A stretch of DNA of 64,000 nucleotides from Leisingera sp. S132 (GTDB taxonomy: Bacteria > Pseudomonadota > Alphaproteobacteria > Rhodobacterales > Rhodobacteraceae). Both the position numbers and the translations under genes were made by a program. Under the pieces are notes generated by a model. The model had not been told where the DNA came from, did not search any database, and saw nothing but the letters and a program-made list of their open reading frames with translations. Shown here piece after piece: positions 1 to 8,954 of the stretch. The first letter of the stretch is position 1. Each line of letters opens with the position of its first letter. The stretch covers positions 2,664,001-2,728,000 of the forward strand of contig NZ_CP083553.1 in the NCBI RefSeq assembly GCF_025144465.1, read 5' to 3'.

Positions 1-2
1 GT

Positions 3-353
3 GCGGCTGCTGAGGACGATCTGGACGCCCGCCCCAGCCACCATGACGGCCACCACGACCACGAGCATGACGATTTTGAAAGCATCGTTGTCGAAATGGG
101 CGAAGTCTCCGATCCGGAAGCGTTGCAGAATGCCATCGTGAAACTCGCCCGCGAGCGCAACATCCTGCGCGTCAAAGGCTATGTCGCAGTGGAGGGGAAA
201 CCAATGCGGATGCTGGTTCAGGCCGTGGGCGAGCGCCTGCGCGCCCAGTACGATCAGCCCTGGGGCGCGCAGCCGCGCAAGACCGCCCTGGTGGTCATCG
301 CCGAGCATGACGACATCGACGAACAGGCCATCCGCGCCGAGCTGGGAGCGTAA
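3..353 (+). CDS. cobW: CobW-type GTPase, C-terminal part (partial at left edge)
   Basis: Only the last 116 codons are in the window; the reading frame is open from base 3. The visible part opens with a His/Asp-rich stretch (HHDGHHDHEHDD) followed by a compact C-terminal domain (ILRVKGYVAVEGKPMRMLVQ), the usual arrangement of CobW-family G3E GTPases, where the His-rich segment binds metal. CobW is thought to supply cobalt to the CobN-S-T chelatase. It lies directly upstream of cobN on the same strand, which supports the cobalamin member of the family over a zinc or nitrile-hydratase one. The GTPase domain is outside the window and cannot be checked. Confidence 0.9.
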   Translation, partial: AAAEDDLDARPSHHDGHHDHEHDDFESIVVEMGEVSDPEALQNAIVKLARERNILRVKGYVAVEGKPMRMLVQAVGERLRAQYDQPWGAQPRKTALVVIAEHDDIDEQAIRAELGA

Positions 354-390
354 GCTATGCTTCCGACCCGTAAACTTCATGAGCGGAAAG

Positions 391-470
391 GATCGCGCCC
401 GTCCCGGGGTGGGCGCAATCGCGCCCGCCCATGGGGGCGGGTCGGGCGCGATCCGGGGCTTTCGCCCCGG
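391..470. repeat. cluster of three GC-rich inverted repeats between cobW and cobN
   Basis: An 11-bp perfect inverted repeat (391-401 with 443-453, GATCGCGCCCG/CGGGCGCGATC) encloses a smaller hairpin (411-416 with 421-426, GGGCGC/GCGCCC). A third hairpin follows (453-459 with 464-470, CCGGGGC-TTTC-GCCCCGG). No T-run follows any of them, so they are not a clear terminator. They may be a dispersed intergenic repeat or an mRNA-stabilising structure between two cob genes. Confidence 0.6.
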
Positions 471-505
471 GACTCCATTTCGAAGGCCGGGAAAGGCAGA
501 AATTA

Positions 506-3500
506 ATGCACGTCGTCTTCCGCGAAAGCCACGGCCTTGACGAGACCGACACCCCGCAGGACCTCGGGCAGACGCCTGCGGATCTTGTGGTGCTGTCCTT
601 CTCCGACAGCGACCTCGGCGCTTTTGCCGCAGGCTGGCACCGCGCAGACGGCAAACTGCCCTCCCTGCGCCTCGCCAACCTGGTCGCGCTGAAGCACCCC
701 TTGTCGGTCGACGTCTACGCGGAACAGACATTGGAGGGCGCCAAGGGCGTCCTCGTCCGTCTGATCGGTGGCGAAAGCTACTGGTCCTACGGCCTTGCCA
801 CTCTTCAGGACCTGGCCCGCCGCAAGGGCATCGCGCTGGCGATCCTGCCCGCCGACGGCCGCGAGGATGCGCGGCTCGATGAGCTCTCCACCCTGCCCGT
901 CTCCACCCTGCGCCGCCTGCAATCCCTGTGCGATGCCGGCGGTGCCGTTGCCGCCCAGGCAGCACTTGCCCAGCTGTCGCTGGCAGCAGGGCTTTACGCG
1001 GGGCCCGTGCTCGGCCTCAAGTCCATGCCCGAGCACGGCTTCTATGACCCGGCCAAGGGCGTGCTCGCGGAGCTGCCGCCGCAGGACCAGCCGCTGGTGC
1101 TGGTAAGCTTCTACCGCTCCTACCTCACCGCCGCCGACACTGCCCCGGTAGATGCGCTGATCGCGGAACTGCGCGCCCGCGGCTACGCGGCCTATGGCAC
1201 CTTTGCTGCCAGCCTCAAGGCGTCCGCCGCTGCGGACTGGCTGCGCCAAAAACTGCCTGAACTGAACCCGGCGGCCATTATCAACGCCACCGCCTTTTCC
1301 GCCCAAGGCACCGACGGCAGCGCCTCGCCGCTCAGCACCACCGGCTGCCCGGTGTTCCAGGTCGCCCTCTCCACCGCGCGCAAAAAAGACTGGGCCGAGG
1401 CCGATCGCGGCCTCTCGCCCGCCGACCTCGCCATGCATGTCGTCCTGCCCGAGGTTGACGGGCGCATCTTCGCAGGCGTTGTCAGCTTCAAGTCGCCGGG
1501 CAAGAAAGACCCGGACCTGCAGTATTCCCGCTTTGCCCACCGCGCCGACGCGAACCGCATCAAATCCGCCGTCGACCGCGTCGAGGGCTGGCTGCGCCTC
1601 GCCAAACTGCCGAATGCGGACAAGCGCCTTGCCCTGATCCTCTCCACCTATCCCGGGAAAGATCACAACCTCGCTCATGCCGTAGGGCTGGACGCACTGG
1701 CCTCCTGCGATGAAATCCTGCGCGCGCTCTGGGATCAGGGCTATTCCGTTGAGCCGCAGGAAAACTCCGGACTGCGGCTGATGGAGGAAACGCTGAGCGT
1801 CCCGCTCACAGAGTACAAAGCCACTCTCGCCACCTTACCGCAGGACCTGCAGGACACATTGGCCGAGGCCTGGGGCACACCGGAAGAAGATCTTGACTGC
1901 CGCGATGGCGCCTTTCACTTCAAAGCCTTGCGCGCAGGCAACGCCCTGATCGCGCTGCAGCCCGAGCGCGGCGAGGTGAAAACCCGGGTCGACGACTACC
2001 ACGATCTCGACCGCACCCCGCGCCACGCCTATGTGGCGTTTTACCTGTGGCTGCAGAACCAGTGTGACGCCCTTGTTCACATTGGCGCCCATGGCACGCT
2101 GGAATGGCTTCCGGGCAAGGCCGTGGCGCTGTCGGGTGCCTGCTGGCCCGAGGTACTGACCGGCCCGTTGCCGGTCGCCTACCCCTTCATCGTCAACGAT
2201 CCCGGCGAGGCCGCCCAGGCCAAGCGCCGTATCGGCGCCGTCACCATCGGCCACCTGCCGCCGCCACTGGCACAGACCAGCCTGCCCGAAGGCATGGCGC
2301 GGCTGGAAAGCCTGCTGGACGAATATTCCACCGCCGACGGCCTGGATCCTGCCCGCCGCGACCGGCTGATCAATGACATCCGAGCCGAGGCGCAGGGAAC
2401 CGGCGTGGAGGCCGACCTGGGCCTCACCCCCAATACCTCCCCGGCTGAGGCGATCACCCGCATCGACGCCTTTGTCTGCGACATCAAGGAAAGCCAGTAC
2501 GGCGAGGGGCTGCACATCTTCGGCACCGGCCAATGCGGAGCAGAGGAACGCGCCGGGCTGATCACCGCGCTGGGCGGCAGGATCGTCACCCCCGGCCCCT
2601 CCGGCTCGCCGTTCCGCGGCCGCGCCGATGTGATCCCGACCGGGCGCAACCTCTTTACCACCGACCCGCGGGCGGTGCCGTCGCGTGCGGCGCATGCCCA
2701 AGGGGTCAAACTGGCGGAAGAGCTGCTGCGCCGCCACCTTCAGGACCATGGCGACTGGCCCAAGGGGCTGGTGATCGACCTCTGGGGTTCTGCCACCATG
2801 CGCACCGCGGGCGAAGAATTCGCCATGGCGCTGCATCTTGCAGGGCTGGCGCCCAAGTGGGATGAAGGCTCCGAGCGCGTCTCCGGCTTCGAGGTGCTGC
2901 CGCTTTTGATGCTGAACCGCCCGCGCATCGACGTCACCTTACGCGTGTCCGGGTTGTTCCGCGATGTGTTCCCCGGCCTTGCCCAGATGTTTGAGTCCGC
3001 CGCCGCCGCACTGGCCGCGCGCGAGGAGGCCCAGGCCGACAACCCCTATCTCACTGAAACACCTCGCGTCTTTGGACCCAAGCCAGGCCAGTACGGCCTG
3101 TCGATGAACCCCCATCTGGACGACTACACCGACGCAGCGCGCGCGGCAGCAGGCGAGGCCTGGCTCAACGCCTCCTCTCATGCCATCGACGCCAAGGGAG
3201 AGATCAGCGACGCCCGCGAGGCGCTGGAAACCCGCCTGCAGGGCGCCGACAGCTTCGTGCACCTGCAGGACCTGCCGGAAACCGACCTGCTGGTCGCCTC
3301 GGACTATGCCGCCCATGAAGCGGGTTTTGCCGCCGCCATGGCGCGCATCGGCCAAGCCGCCCCAGCGCTCTACCACCTCGACGCCACCCGGCCCGACAAG
3401 CCGCAGGCGCGCTCCTTAGGCGAGGAAATCGCCCGCGTCACCCGCGCCCGCGCCGCCAACCCGGACTGGGCCACCTCAATGATGAACCACGGCTTCCGCG

Positions 3501-3751
3501 GCGCTGCCGAGATCGCCGCCACGCTCGATCACATGGCCGCCTTTGCGCATCTGGCGCAGGTGGTGCAGCCGCATCTGTTTGACCTCTATTTTGAGGCCAC
3601 CCTGGGCCGCGATGATCTGGTGGCGTTCATGGAGCGCGAAAACCCCGACGCCCTGCAGGCCATGCGTGACCGCTTCCGCGCCCTGTTCGACGCAGGCCTC
3701 TGGAGCACGCGGCGCAACTCGATCATGGCCGAATTGGAGGGCGCCGCATGA
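506..3751 (+). CDS. cobN: cobaltochelatase large subunit CobN
   Basis: 1081 residues. It inserts Co2+ into hydrogenobyrinic acid a,c-diamide with ATP, together with CobS and CobT chelatase subunits that are not in this window. The product carries CobN/magnesium-chelatase-H motifs, including a VHIGAHGTLEWLPGK segment in the middle and a conserved FVCDIKESQYGEGLHIFG region. A longer frame begins at 431, but the ATG at 506 (MHVVFRESHGL) is preferred: it matches the usual CobN N-terminus and has an AGGCAGA ribosome site just upstream, whereas the 431 start lies inside the inverted-repeat cluster. The family runs from about 1080 to 1280 residues, so this is a short but normal form. Its stop overlaps cobG by 4 bases. 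Confidence 0.95.
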   Translation: MHVVFRESHGLDETDTPQDLGQTPADLVVLSFSDSDLGAFAAGWHRADGKLPSLRLANLVALKHPLSVDVYAEQTLEGAKGVLVRLIGGESYWSYGLATLQDLARRKGIALAILPADGREDARLDELSTLPVSTLRRLQSLCDAGGAVAAQAALAQLSLAAGLYAGPVLGLKSMPEHGFYDPAKGVLAELPPQDQPLVLVSFYRSYLTAADTAPVDALIAELRARGYAAYGTFAASLKASAAADWLRQKLPELNPAAIINATAFSAQGTDGSASPLSTTGCPVFQVALSTARKKDWAEADRGLSPADLAMHVVLPEVDGRIFAGVVSFKSPGKKDPDLQYSRFAHRADANRIKSAVDRVEGWLRLAKLPNADKRLALILSTYPGKDHNLAHAVGLDALASCDEILRALWDQGYSVEPQENSGLRLMEETLSVPLTEYKATLATLPQDLQDTLAEAWGTPEEDLDCRDGAFHFKALRAGNALIALQPERGEVKTRVDDYHDLDRTPRHAYVAFYLWLQNQCDALVHIGAHGTLEWLPGKAVALSGACWPEVLTGPLPVAYPFIVNDPGEAAQAKRRIGAVTIGHLPPPLAQTSLPEGMARLESLLDEYSTADGLDPARRDRLINDIRAEAQGTGVEADLGLTPNTSPAEAITRIDAFVCDIKESQYGEGLHIFGTGQCGAEERAGLITALGGRIVTPGPSGSPFRGRADVIPTGRNLFTTDPRAVPSRAAHAQGVKLAEELLRRHLQDHGDWPKGLVIDLWGSATMRTAGEEFAMALHLAGLAPKWDEGSERVSGFEVLPLLMLNRPRIDVTLRVSGLFRDVFPGLAQMFESAAAALAAREEAQADNPYLTETPRVFGPKPGQYGLSMNPHLDDYTDAARAAAGEAWLNASSHAIDAKGEISDAREALETRLQGADSFVHLQDLPETDLLVASDYAAHEAGFAAAMARIGQAAPALYHLDATRPDKPQARSLGEEIARVTRARAANPDWATSMMNHGFRGAAEIAATLDHMAAFAHLAQVVQPHLFDLYFEATLGRDDLVAFMERENPDALQAMRDRFRALFDAGLWSTRRNSIMAELEGAA

Positions 3752-4911
3752 GTGCCGCCGCTGAGCCCACAGTCTACGGCTGGTGCCCCGGCGCCCTGCG
3801 CCCGATGATGTCCGGCGACGGGCTGGTGGTGCGGGTGCGCGCGCCGCTTGGTAAACTGTCCGTTAACCAGGCGCGCGGTGTGGCAAGACTTTCTGAAGAG
3901 TTTGGCAACGGCCTGCTGGATATCTCCGCCCGCGCCAACCTGCAGATGCGCGGCATCCGCGAAGAGGCCCATGCAGAGCTGATCAAAGCCTTGCGCGATC
4001 TGGGCCTGATCGACCCCGACGCAAGCGCCGAGGCCCGCCGCAACGTCCTGCTCACGCCGTTCTGGGCTGCGGGCGACGACACCCACGCCATCGCCACGGA
4101 CCTGAGCGCGGCACTGACGGCCGCGGCAGACCTCACCCTGCCCGGTAAGTTCGGTTTCGCCGTCGACTGCGGGGATGCTCCGGTGCTGCAGGACACCGCC
4201 GCCGACATCCGAATCGAACGCTCTGGCAGCACCCTGATCCTGCGCGCGGACGGTTCTGAGACCGGCAAGCCCGTCACACGTGGCTCCGCCGTGCTCGAAG
4301 CCCTCGCTCTGGCCCGCTGCTTCCTGGAACAGGGCGGCGCGCCGGACGGGCGCGGCAGGATGCACCGTCTCATCGCGCGCCGCGGGCCGCCGGCAGCGCA
4401 TGCCGCACCGTCGGCAAGCGCGGGCTTCACCGCAAAACCCGGACCTGTCCCCGCGGGGACACTTGCCGCTTTGGAGTTCGGCCAGATGCCCGCCGGGACG
4501 CTCGCGCAGCTGGCAGATCATGGGTCCGTCCGTCTGACACCCTGGCGGATGCTGCTGGTGGAGGGCGCGGCCAGCCTGCCGCCGCTGCCCGGCCTGATCC
4601 AGGATGCAACGGATCCGCGCCTGCAAGTCATCGCCTGCACCGGCGCGCCCGGCTGCCTGCAGGCGCTTTCCGCCACCCGCGATCTGGCGCGGGACCTGGC
4701 GCCGCATGTCCCCGCCAGGACCAAGCTGCATGTGTCCGGCTGCGCCAAGGGCTGCGCCAGCCCGGGCACCGCACCGCTGACCCTGACCGCGACCGGCAAA
4801 AACGAATTCTCCCTGATCCGCAATGGCACTGCCGCGGATGAGCCGCTAAAGACCCGCCTGAGCGCCGACGCTTTGCGCGCCGCTCCCGAACTTCTGAAAG
4901 AGGGCAGCTGA
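3748..4911 (+). CDS. cobG: precorrin-3B synthase CobG
   Basis: 387 residues. CobG is the O2-dependent monooxygenase that converts precorrin-3A to precorrin-3B, and it defines the aerobic cobalamin route. The protein has the nitrite/sulfite-reductase-like fold: an N-terminal ferredoxin-like half with NLQMRGI, and a C-terminal iron-sulfur site with CTGAPGC (C-x5-C) and CAKGC (C-x3-C) in SGCAKGCASPG. It is shorter than the 459-residue P. denitrificans enzyme, but both cluster motifs are intact. It starts inside the cobN stop (ATGA), which implies translational coupling, and cobH follows after one base. Confidence 0.92.
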   Translation: MSAAAEPTVYGWCPGALRPMMSGDGLVVRVRAPLGKLSVNQARGVARLSEEFGNGLLDISARANLQMRGIREEAHAELIKALRDLGLIDPDASAEARRNVLLTPFWAAGDDTHAIATDLSAALTAAADLTLPGKFGFAVDCGDAPVLQDTAADIRIERSGSTLILRADGSETGKPVTRGSAVLEALALARCFLEQGGAPDGRGRMHRLIARRGPPAAHAAPSASAGFTAKPGPVPAGTLAALEFGQMPAGTLAQLADHGSVRLTPWRMLLVEGAASLPPLPGLIQDATDPRLQVIACTGAPGCLQALSATRDLARDLAPHVPARTKLHVSGCAKGCASPGTAPLTLTATGKNEFSLIRNGTAADEPLKTRLSADALRAAPELLKEGS

Positions 4912-4912
4912 C

Positions 4913-5542
4913 ATGCTCCACACCTATGAAACCAATGGCGCCGCAATCTATGCCGAGAGCTTTGCCACCATCCGCCGCGAAGCCGATCTGGCACGCTTCA
5001 GCAAGGACGAGGAAAGCGTTGTCGTGCGCATGATCCACGCCGCCGGCATGGTGGGCCTGGAAGAGCACGTGCGCTTCTCCGAAGGCATGGCCGAAACCGC
5101 CCGCGCAGCGCTGGCAAAGGGCGCGCCGATCCTGTGTGACGCCTATATGGTGTCCGAAGGCATCACCCGACCGCGCCTGCCTGCGGACAACGAGGTGATC
5201 TGCACCCTGCGCGACCCCAAGGTGCCGGAGCTGGCCAAGGAAATGTCCAACACCCGATCCGCCGCCGCGCTGGAGCTGTGGCGCCCGAAACTGGAAGGCG
5301 CTGTGGTGGCCATCGGCAACGCGCCCACCGCCTTGTTCCACCTTCTGAACATGCTGATGGACCCGTCCTGCCCCCGCCCCGCCGCCATCATCGGCTGCCC
5401 GGTGGGTTTTGTCGGCGCGATGGAATCCAAGGAAGCACTGATGGAAGACCTCCCCGTGCCCTCGATGATCGTGAAGGGCCGCCTGGGCGGCTCCGCCATC
5501 ACCGTCGCGGCGGTGAACGCGCTGGCAAGCTGGAAAGAATAA
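4913..5542 (+). CDS. cobH: precorrin-8X methylmutase CobH
   Basis: 209 residues, the normal length for CobH/CbiC. It moves the methyl group from C-11 to C-12, turning precorrin-8X into hydrogenobyrinic acid. The family motif around the active-site histidine, MIHAAGMVGLEEHVRFS, lies near residues 40-55, and the C-terminal ALFHLLNMLMD and IIGCPVGFVGA segments are also present. It begins one base after the cobG stop and is followed by cobI after two bases, so it is inside the operon. Confidence 0.95.
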   Translation: MLHTYETNGAAIYAESFATIRREADLARFSKDEESVVVRMIHAAGMVGLEEHVRFSEGMAETARAALAKGAPILCDAYMVSEGITRPRLPADNEVICTLRDPKVPELAKEMSNTRSAAALELWRPKLEGAVVAIGNAPTALFHLLNMLMDPSCPRPAAIIGCPVGFVGAMESKEALMEDLPVPSMIVKGRLGGSAITVAAVNALASWKE

Positions 5543-5544
5543 CA

Positions 5545-6261
5545 ATGGGCAAAGTCATCTGCGCAGGGCTTGGCCCCGGTGATCCCGACCTGATGAGCGT
5601 GCGCTCGCACCGGCTGATCTCAAACGCGCGCCACATTGCCTATTTCCGCAAGGCCGGCCGCCAGGGCCAGGCCCGCGCCATTGTCGAAGGCATGCTGGCA
5701 GACGGCGTTACCGAACACGCTATGGAATATCCGGTGACGACCGAGATCCATTTCTCAGACCCCGAATACAACCGGGTGCTGGCAGCGTTCTATGACCAAT
5801 GGGCCGATACCCTGGCCGAGATCGCGCAGGACGAAGACGTTGTGGTGCTGTGTGAGGGCGACCCGTTCCTTTACGGCTCCTACATGCATCTCTATACCCG
5901 CCTGCAGGGCCGCGCCGCGCAGGAGATCGTGCCCGGCATCACCGGCATGTCCGGCTGCTGGACCGCTTCGGGCCAGCCGATTACCTGGGGGGACGACGTG
6001 CTGACCGTGGCGATGGCGACGCTCAGCGAGGATGAGCTGGCGAAACGCGCCGCAGAAACGGACGCGCTGGTCGTCATGAAAATCGGCCGCAACTTGCCCA
6101 AGCTGCGCCGCGCGCTGGAGCGGGCGGGCCGCGCAGATGACGCCTGGCTGGTCGAACGCGGCACCATGCCCGGCCAGACAGTGCAGAAGCTGTCGGAGAT
6201 CACGGGCGAGGTGCCTTACTTCTCTATCGTCTTGGTTCACGGACAGGGGCGCCGGCCATGA
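5545..6261 (+). CDS. cobI: precorrin-2 C20-methyltransferase CobI
   Basis: 238 residues. This SAM-dependent tetrapyrrole methylase adds the C-20 methyl group to precorrin-2. The N-terminal glycine-rich SAM loop GLGPGDPDL and the central CEGDPFLYGSYMHL and VPGITGMSGCW motifs identify the C20 enzyme. The frame is open far upstream through cobH in another phase; the ATG at 5545, two bases after the cobH stop, gives the expected MGKVICAGLGPGDP N-terminus. The stop overlaps cobJ by 4 bases. Confidence 0.94.
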   Translation: MGKVICAGLGPGDPDLMSVRSHRLISNARHIAYFRKAGRQGQARAIVEGMLADGVTEHAMEYPVTTEIHFSDPEYNRVLAAFYDQWADTLAEIAQDEDVVVLCEGDPFLYGSYMHLYTRLQGRAAQEIVPGITGMSGCWTASGQPITWGDDVLTVAMATLSEDELAKRAAETDALVVMKIGRNLPKLRRALERAGRADDAWLVERGTMPGQTVQKLSEITGEVPYFSIVLVHGQGRRP

Positions 6262-7022
6262 AACTATCGCAAAACGGCTGGGTGGTGATTGCGGGGCTTG
6301 GCCCGGGCAACGAGGCGCTGGTAACACAGGAGGTCCGCGACGCCATCAGCGAGGCCACCGATATCGTTGGCTATATCCCCTACGTCAACCGGGTCGCGCC
6401 GCGCGAGGGGCTGACGCTGCATGCCACCGACAACCGGGTCGAGGTGGACCGCGCCACGCACGCGCTTGAAATGGCCGCCGCGGGTAAGCGGGTTGTCGTT
6501 GTCTCCTCCGGTGATCCGGGGGTGTTCGCCATGGCCTCTGCTGTGTTTGAGGCGCTGGAGAACAACGCCGAAAGCAACCCGGAGTGGCTGGATCTGGAGA
6601 TCAAGGTGCTGCCCGGCATCACCGCCATGCTGGCCGCCGCTGCTGCCATCGGCGCACCCTTGGGGCATGACTTTGCCGCCATCAACCTCAGCGACAATCT
6701 GAAGCCCTGGAGCCTCATTGAAAAACGCCTGCAACTGGTTGGCGAGGCAGGTCTGGCGATGGCGTTCTACAACCCGCGTTCCAAGTCGCGACCGCATCAG
6801 TTTGCCCGCGCGCTGGAGATCCTGCGCGAGGCCTGCGGTGCGGAGACGCTGATCACCTTTGCCCGCGACGTGACCAAGCCGGGACAGGAGCTGCTGACCG
6901 TGCCGCTGAAGGACGCAACGCCCGAGATGGCCGACATGCGCACGGTGGTTATTGTCGGCAACCGCGACACGCGGCGGGTGGGCCATTACGTTTATACCCC
7001 CCGCTACGCGGCTGAGGGTTAA
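6258..7022 (+). CDS. cobJ: precorrin-3B C17-methyltransferase CobJ
   Basis: 254 residues. It methylates C-17 of precorrin-3B and drives ring contraction. SAM-binding motifs are AGLGPGNEAL at the N-terminus and SSGDPGVFAMAS in the middle; LPGITAMLAAAAAIGAPLGHDF and AFYNPRSKSRP are typical of CobJ/CbiH. It overlaps cobI by ATGA. Its 3' end meets the inverted cobK: the two stop codons overlap tail to tail over 7019-7022. Confidence 0.95.
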   Translation: MKLSQNGWVVIAGLGPGNEALVTQEVRDAISEATDIVGYIPYVNRVAPREGLTLHATDNRVEVDRATHALEMAAAGKRVVVVSSGDPGVFAMASAVFEALENNAESNPEWLDLEIKVLPGITAMLAAAAAIGAPLGHDFAAINLSDNLKPWSLIEKRLQLVGEAGLAMAFYNPRSKSRPHQFARALEILREACGAETLITFARDVTKPGQELLTVPLKDATPEMADMRTVVIVGNRDTRRVGHYVYTPRYAAEG

Positions 7023-7759
7023 GCGGCGGAATGCAACAGCCAGGCCATAACCTCTGCCACGCTGCCCAATACGGGCCGCTGAGGCACCTCGGGTCTGCCG
7101 ATCATGATGACTGGCAGGCCGAGGGTGCGCGCGGCGGTGAGTTTGGCGGCTGCGCCTGCACCGCCGGCGTTCTTGGCCACGATATGGGTGATGGCGTGGC
7201 GCTGCATCAGATCTGTGTCGCCCGCCACGTCAAACGGCCCGCGGGCAATCTCCACCGTGGTGTGCGGCAGCGGCAAGTCTGCCTCGGGTTCGTCCACCAG
7301 CCGCAGCAGATAGTGGTGCTGGTGCTTGGCGGCGAATTGGCTGAGGTTCTGCTTGCCGATTGCCAAAAACACCCTTGCAGGGGCTTCGGACAGAGCATTT
7401 ACCGCGCCTTCGATGCTGTCCGTGTGAACCCACCGGTCGCCCTCCCCCGCCTGCCAGGCCGGGCGCTCAAAGGCACAGAGCGGCACGCCCGCCGCTTCGC
7501 AGGCGTGCACCGCATTGGTGCTCATCTGCGCCGCGAACGGGTGGGTCGCGTCGACCACATGGGTGATGTTTTCGGCCTGAAGGTATGCCGCCAGCCCCTC
7601 CACGCCACCAAAGCCGCCAATGCGGGTGGGCAGCGGCTGGTTGACCGGTTTGGCTGTGCGGCCCGCGTAGGAAAACACTGCATCCGCGCCAGTTTCCGCA
7701 AGGGTTTTGGCCAATTGCGAGGCCTCGGTGGTGCCGCCCAGCAGAAGGATGCGTGTCAT
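7019..7759 (-). CDS. cobK: precorrin-6A reductase CobK (inverted within the operon)
   Basis: 246 residues. It reduces precorrin-6A to dihydro-precorrin-6 with NADPH. The N-terminal nucleotide-binding loop reads ILLLGGTTEASQLAK, and VDATHPFAAQMS near residue 85 is the conserved substrate-side motif. The frame could be extended upstream, but MTRILLLGGT is the family N-terminus and an AAAGG ribosome site lies 9 bases before this ATG. The gene is on the minus strand while cobW through cobA run on the plus strand. It shares its CATG start with cobL and its stop with cobJ, so it has no intergenic DNA on either side and its promoter must lie within cobL. Confidence 0.94.
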   Translation of the reverse strand: MTRILLLGGTTEASQLAKTLAETGADAVFSYAGRTAKPVNQPLPTRIGGFGGVEGLAAYLQAENITHVVDATHPFAAQMSTNAVHACEAAGVPLCAFERPAWQAGEGDRWVHTDSIEGAVNALSEAPARVFLAIGKQNLSQFAAKHQHHYLLRLVDEPEADLPLPHTTVEIARGPFDVAGDTDLMQRHAITHIVAKNAGGAGAAAKLTAARTLGLPVIMIGRPEVPQRPVLGSVAEVMAWLLHSAA

Positions 7760-8954
7760 GTCTGATGGCCTTTCACAGCACTGGCTCACAATCGTTGGTC
7801 TGTGCGAAAATGGACTGGATTCCTTAAGCGATGCAAGCCGGAAGGCGCTGGAGCAGGCCGAGGTGATCTTTGGCGGCCCGCGGCATCTGGAGCTGGTGGA
7901 GGCCGGCAGCAAGGGTCAGCCCTGGCCGGTGCCGTTTTCAACCGGGCCAGTGCTGGCGATGCGCGGGCGCAAAGTCGCTGTGCTCGCCTCCGGCGATCCG
8001 TTCTGGCATGGCGCCGGCGGCTCGCTGATGCGGGATCTGGAGGCGGGTGAATGGCTGTCGCACCCGGTACCATCCTGTTTTGCGCTGGCCGCCAACCGGC
8101 TGGGCTGGAAGCTGGAGGAGGTTCTGTGCCTTGGCCTTCATGCCGCACCTTACGCCCGGCTGCTGCCGCTGCTGGGCCGGGGCGTGCGGGTGATCTGCAC
8201 CCTGCGCGATGGCAAGGCACCGGCGGAGCTGGCGCAATGGCTGGCTGCAAACGGCCAGCCCGACGCGCGGCTTCATGTGATGGAACGGCTGGGCGGGCCA
8301 AGGCAACGGCTGCGCCAAGCAACAGCCGAAGCCTGGGATCTGCCGCAGGCAGAAGCGCCGGTCCTTATGGCCATCGAGGCCATGCGGCCCGGGCTGCCGC
8401 AGGCGTCGGGGCTGGCGGATGATCTCTTTGCCAGTGACGGGCAGATCACCAAACGCCCCATTCGGGCGCTGACCCTGTCGGCGCTGGCCCCGCGCGCAGG
8501 TGAGCTGCTGTGGGACATCGGCGGCGGCTCCGGCTCGGTCTCGGTGGAGTGGTGCCTCGCCGCCCCCGGCGCACGGGCCGTTACCTTTGAGCCGCGCGAG
8601 AGCCGGCTGGAGAACATCCGGGCCAATGCCTCCGCCTTTGGCCTGGACCACCGGATGAAGCCGGTGCTGGGCAAGGCGCCGGAGGTGCTGGACGGATTTG
8701 AGATGCCCGACTGCGTGTTCATCGGCGGCGGCGGCTCGCAGGCGCTGCTGGATCATCTGTGGGACATCTTGCCCGCAGGCACCCGGCTGGTTGCCAATGG
8801 CGTCACGCTGGAAACCGAAACCCTCTTGATGCAGGCCCATGCGGACCGCGGCGGGCATCTCTTGAAAGCGGAGATCGCCGAGGCCGGGCCGCTGGGGTCG
8901 ATGCGAGACTGGCGCCGGGCGCGGCCCGTCATACAATGGAGTGTCACGCGATGA
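7758..8954 (+). CDS. cobL: precorrin-6Y C5,15-methyltransferase (decarboxylating) CobL
   Basis: 398 residues in two fused domains. The CbiE-like methylase (residues about 10-200) carries FGGPRHLEL and ASGDPFWHGAGG; the CbiT-like Rossmann methylase (about 210-398) carries WDIGGGSGSVSVEW and IGGGGSQALLD. It methylates C-5 and C-15 and decarboxylates the C-12 acetate. The start at 7758 gives MSDGLSQHWLTIVGL and has an AGAAGGA ribosome site lying inside cobK. The ATG overlaps the cobK start codon in the palindrome CATG (7757-7760). The stop overlaps cobE by ATGA. Confidence 0.95.
   Translation: MSDGLSQHWLTIVGLCENGLDSLSDASRKALEQAEVIFGGPRHLELVEAGSKGQPWPVPFSTGPVLAMRGRKVAVLASGDPFWHGAGGSLMRDLEAGEWLSHPVPSCFALAANRLGWKLEEVLCLGLHAAPYARLLPLLGRGVRVICTLRDGKAPAELAQWLAANGQPDARLHVMERLGGPRQRLRQATAEAWDLPQAEAPVLMAIEAMRPGLPQASGLADDLFASDGQITKRPIRALTLSALAPRAGELLWDIGGGSGSVSVEWCLAAPGARAVTFEPRESRLENIRANASAFGLDHRMKPVLGKAPEVLDGFEMPDCVFIGGGGSQALLDHLWDILPAGTRLVANGVTLETETLLMQAHADRGGHLLKAEIAEAGPLGSMRDWRRARPVIQWSVTR

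Noticed and set aside
503-2836. Long minus-strand open frames opposite cobN
   Set aside because: They are GC-rich mirror frames of a clear CobN; their products lack any recognisable motif.
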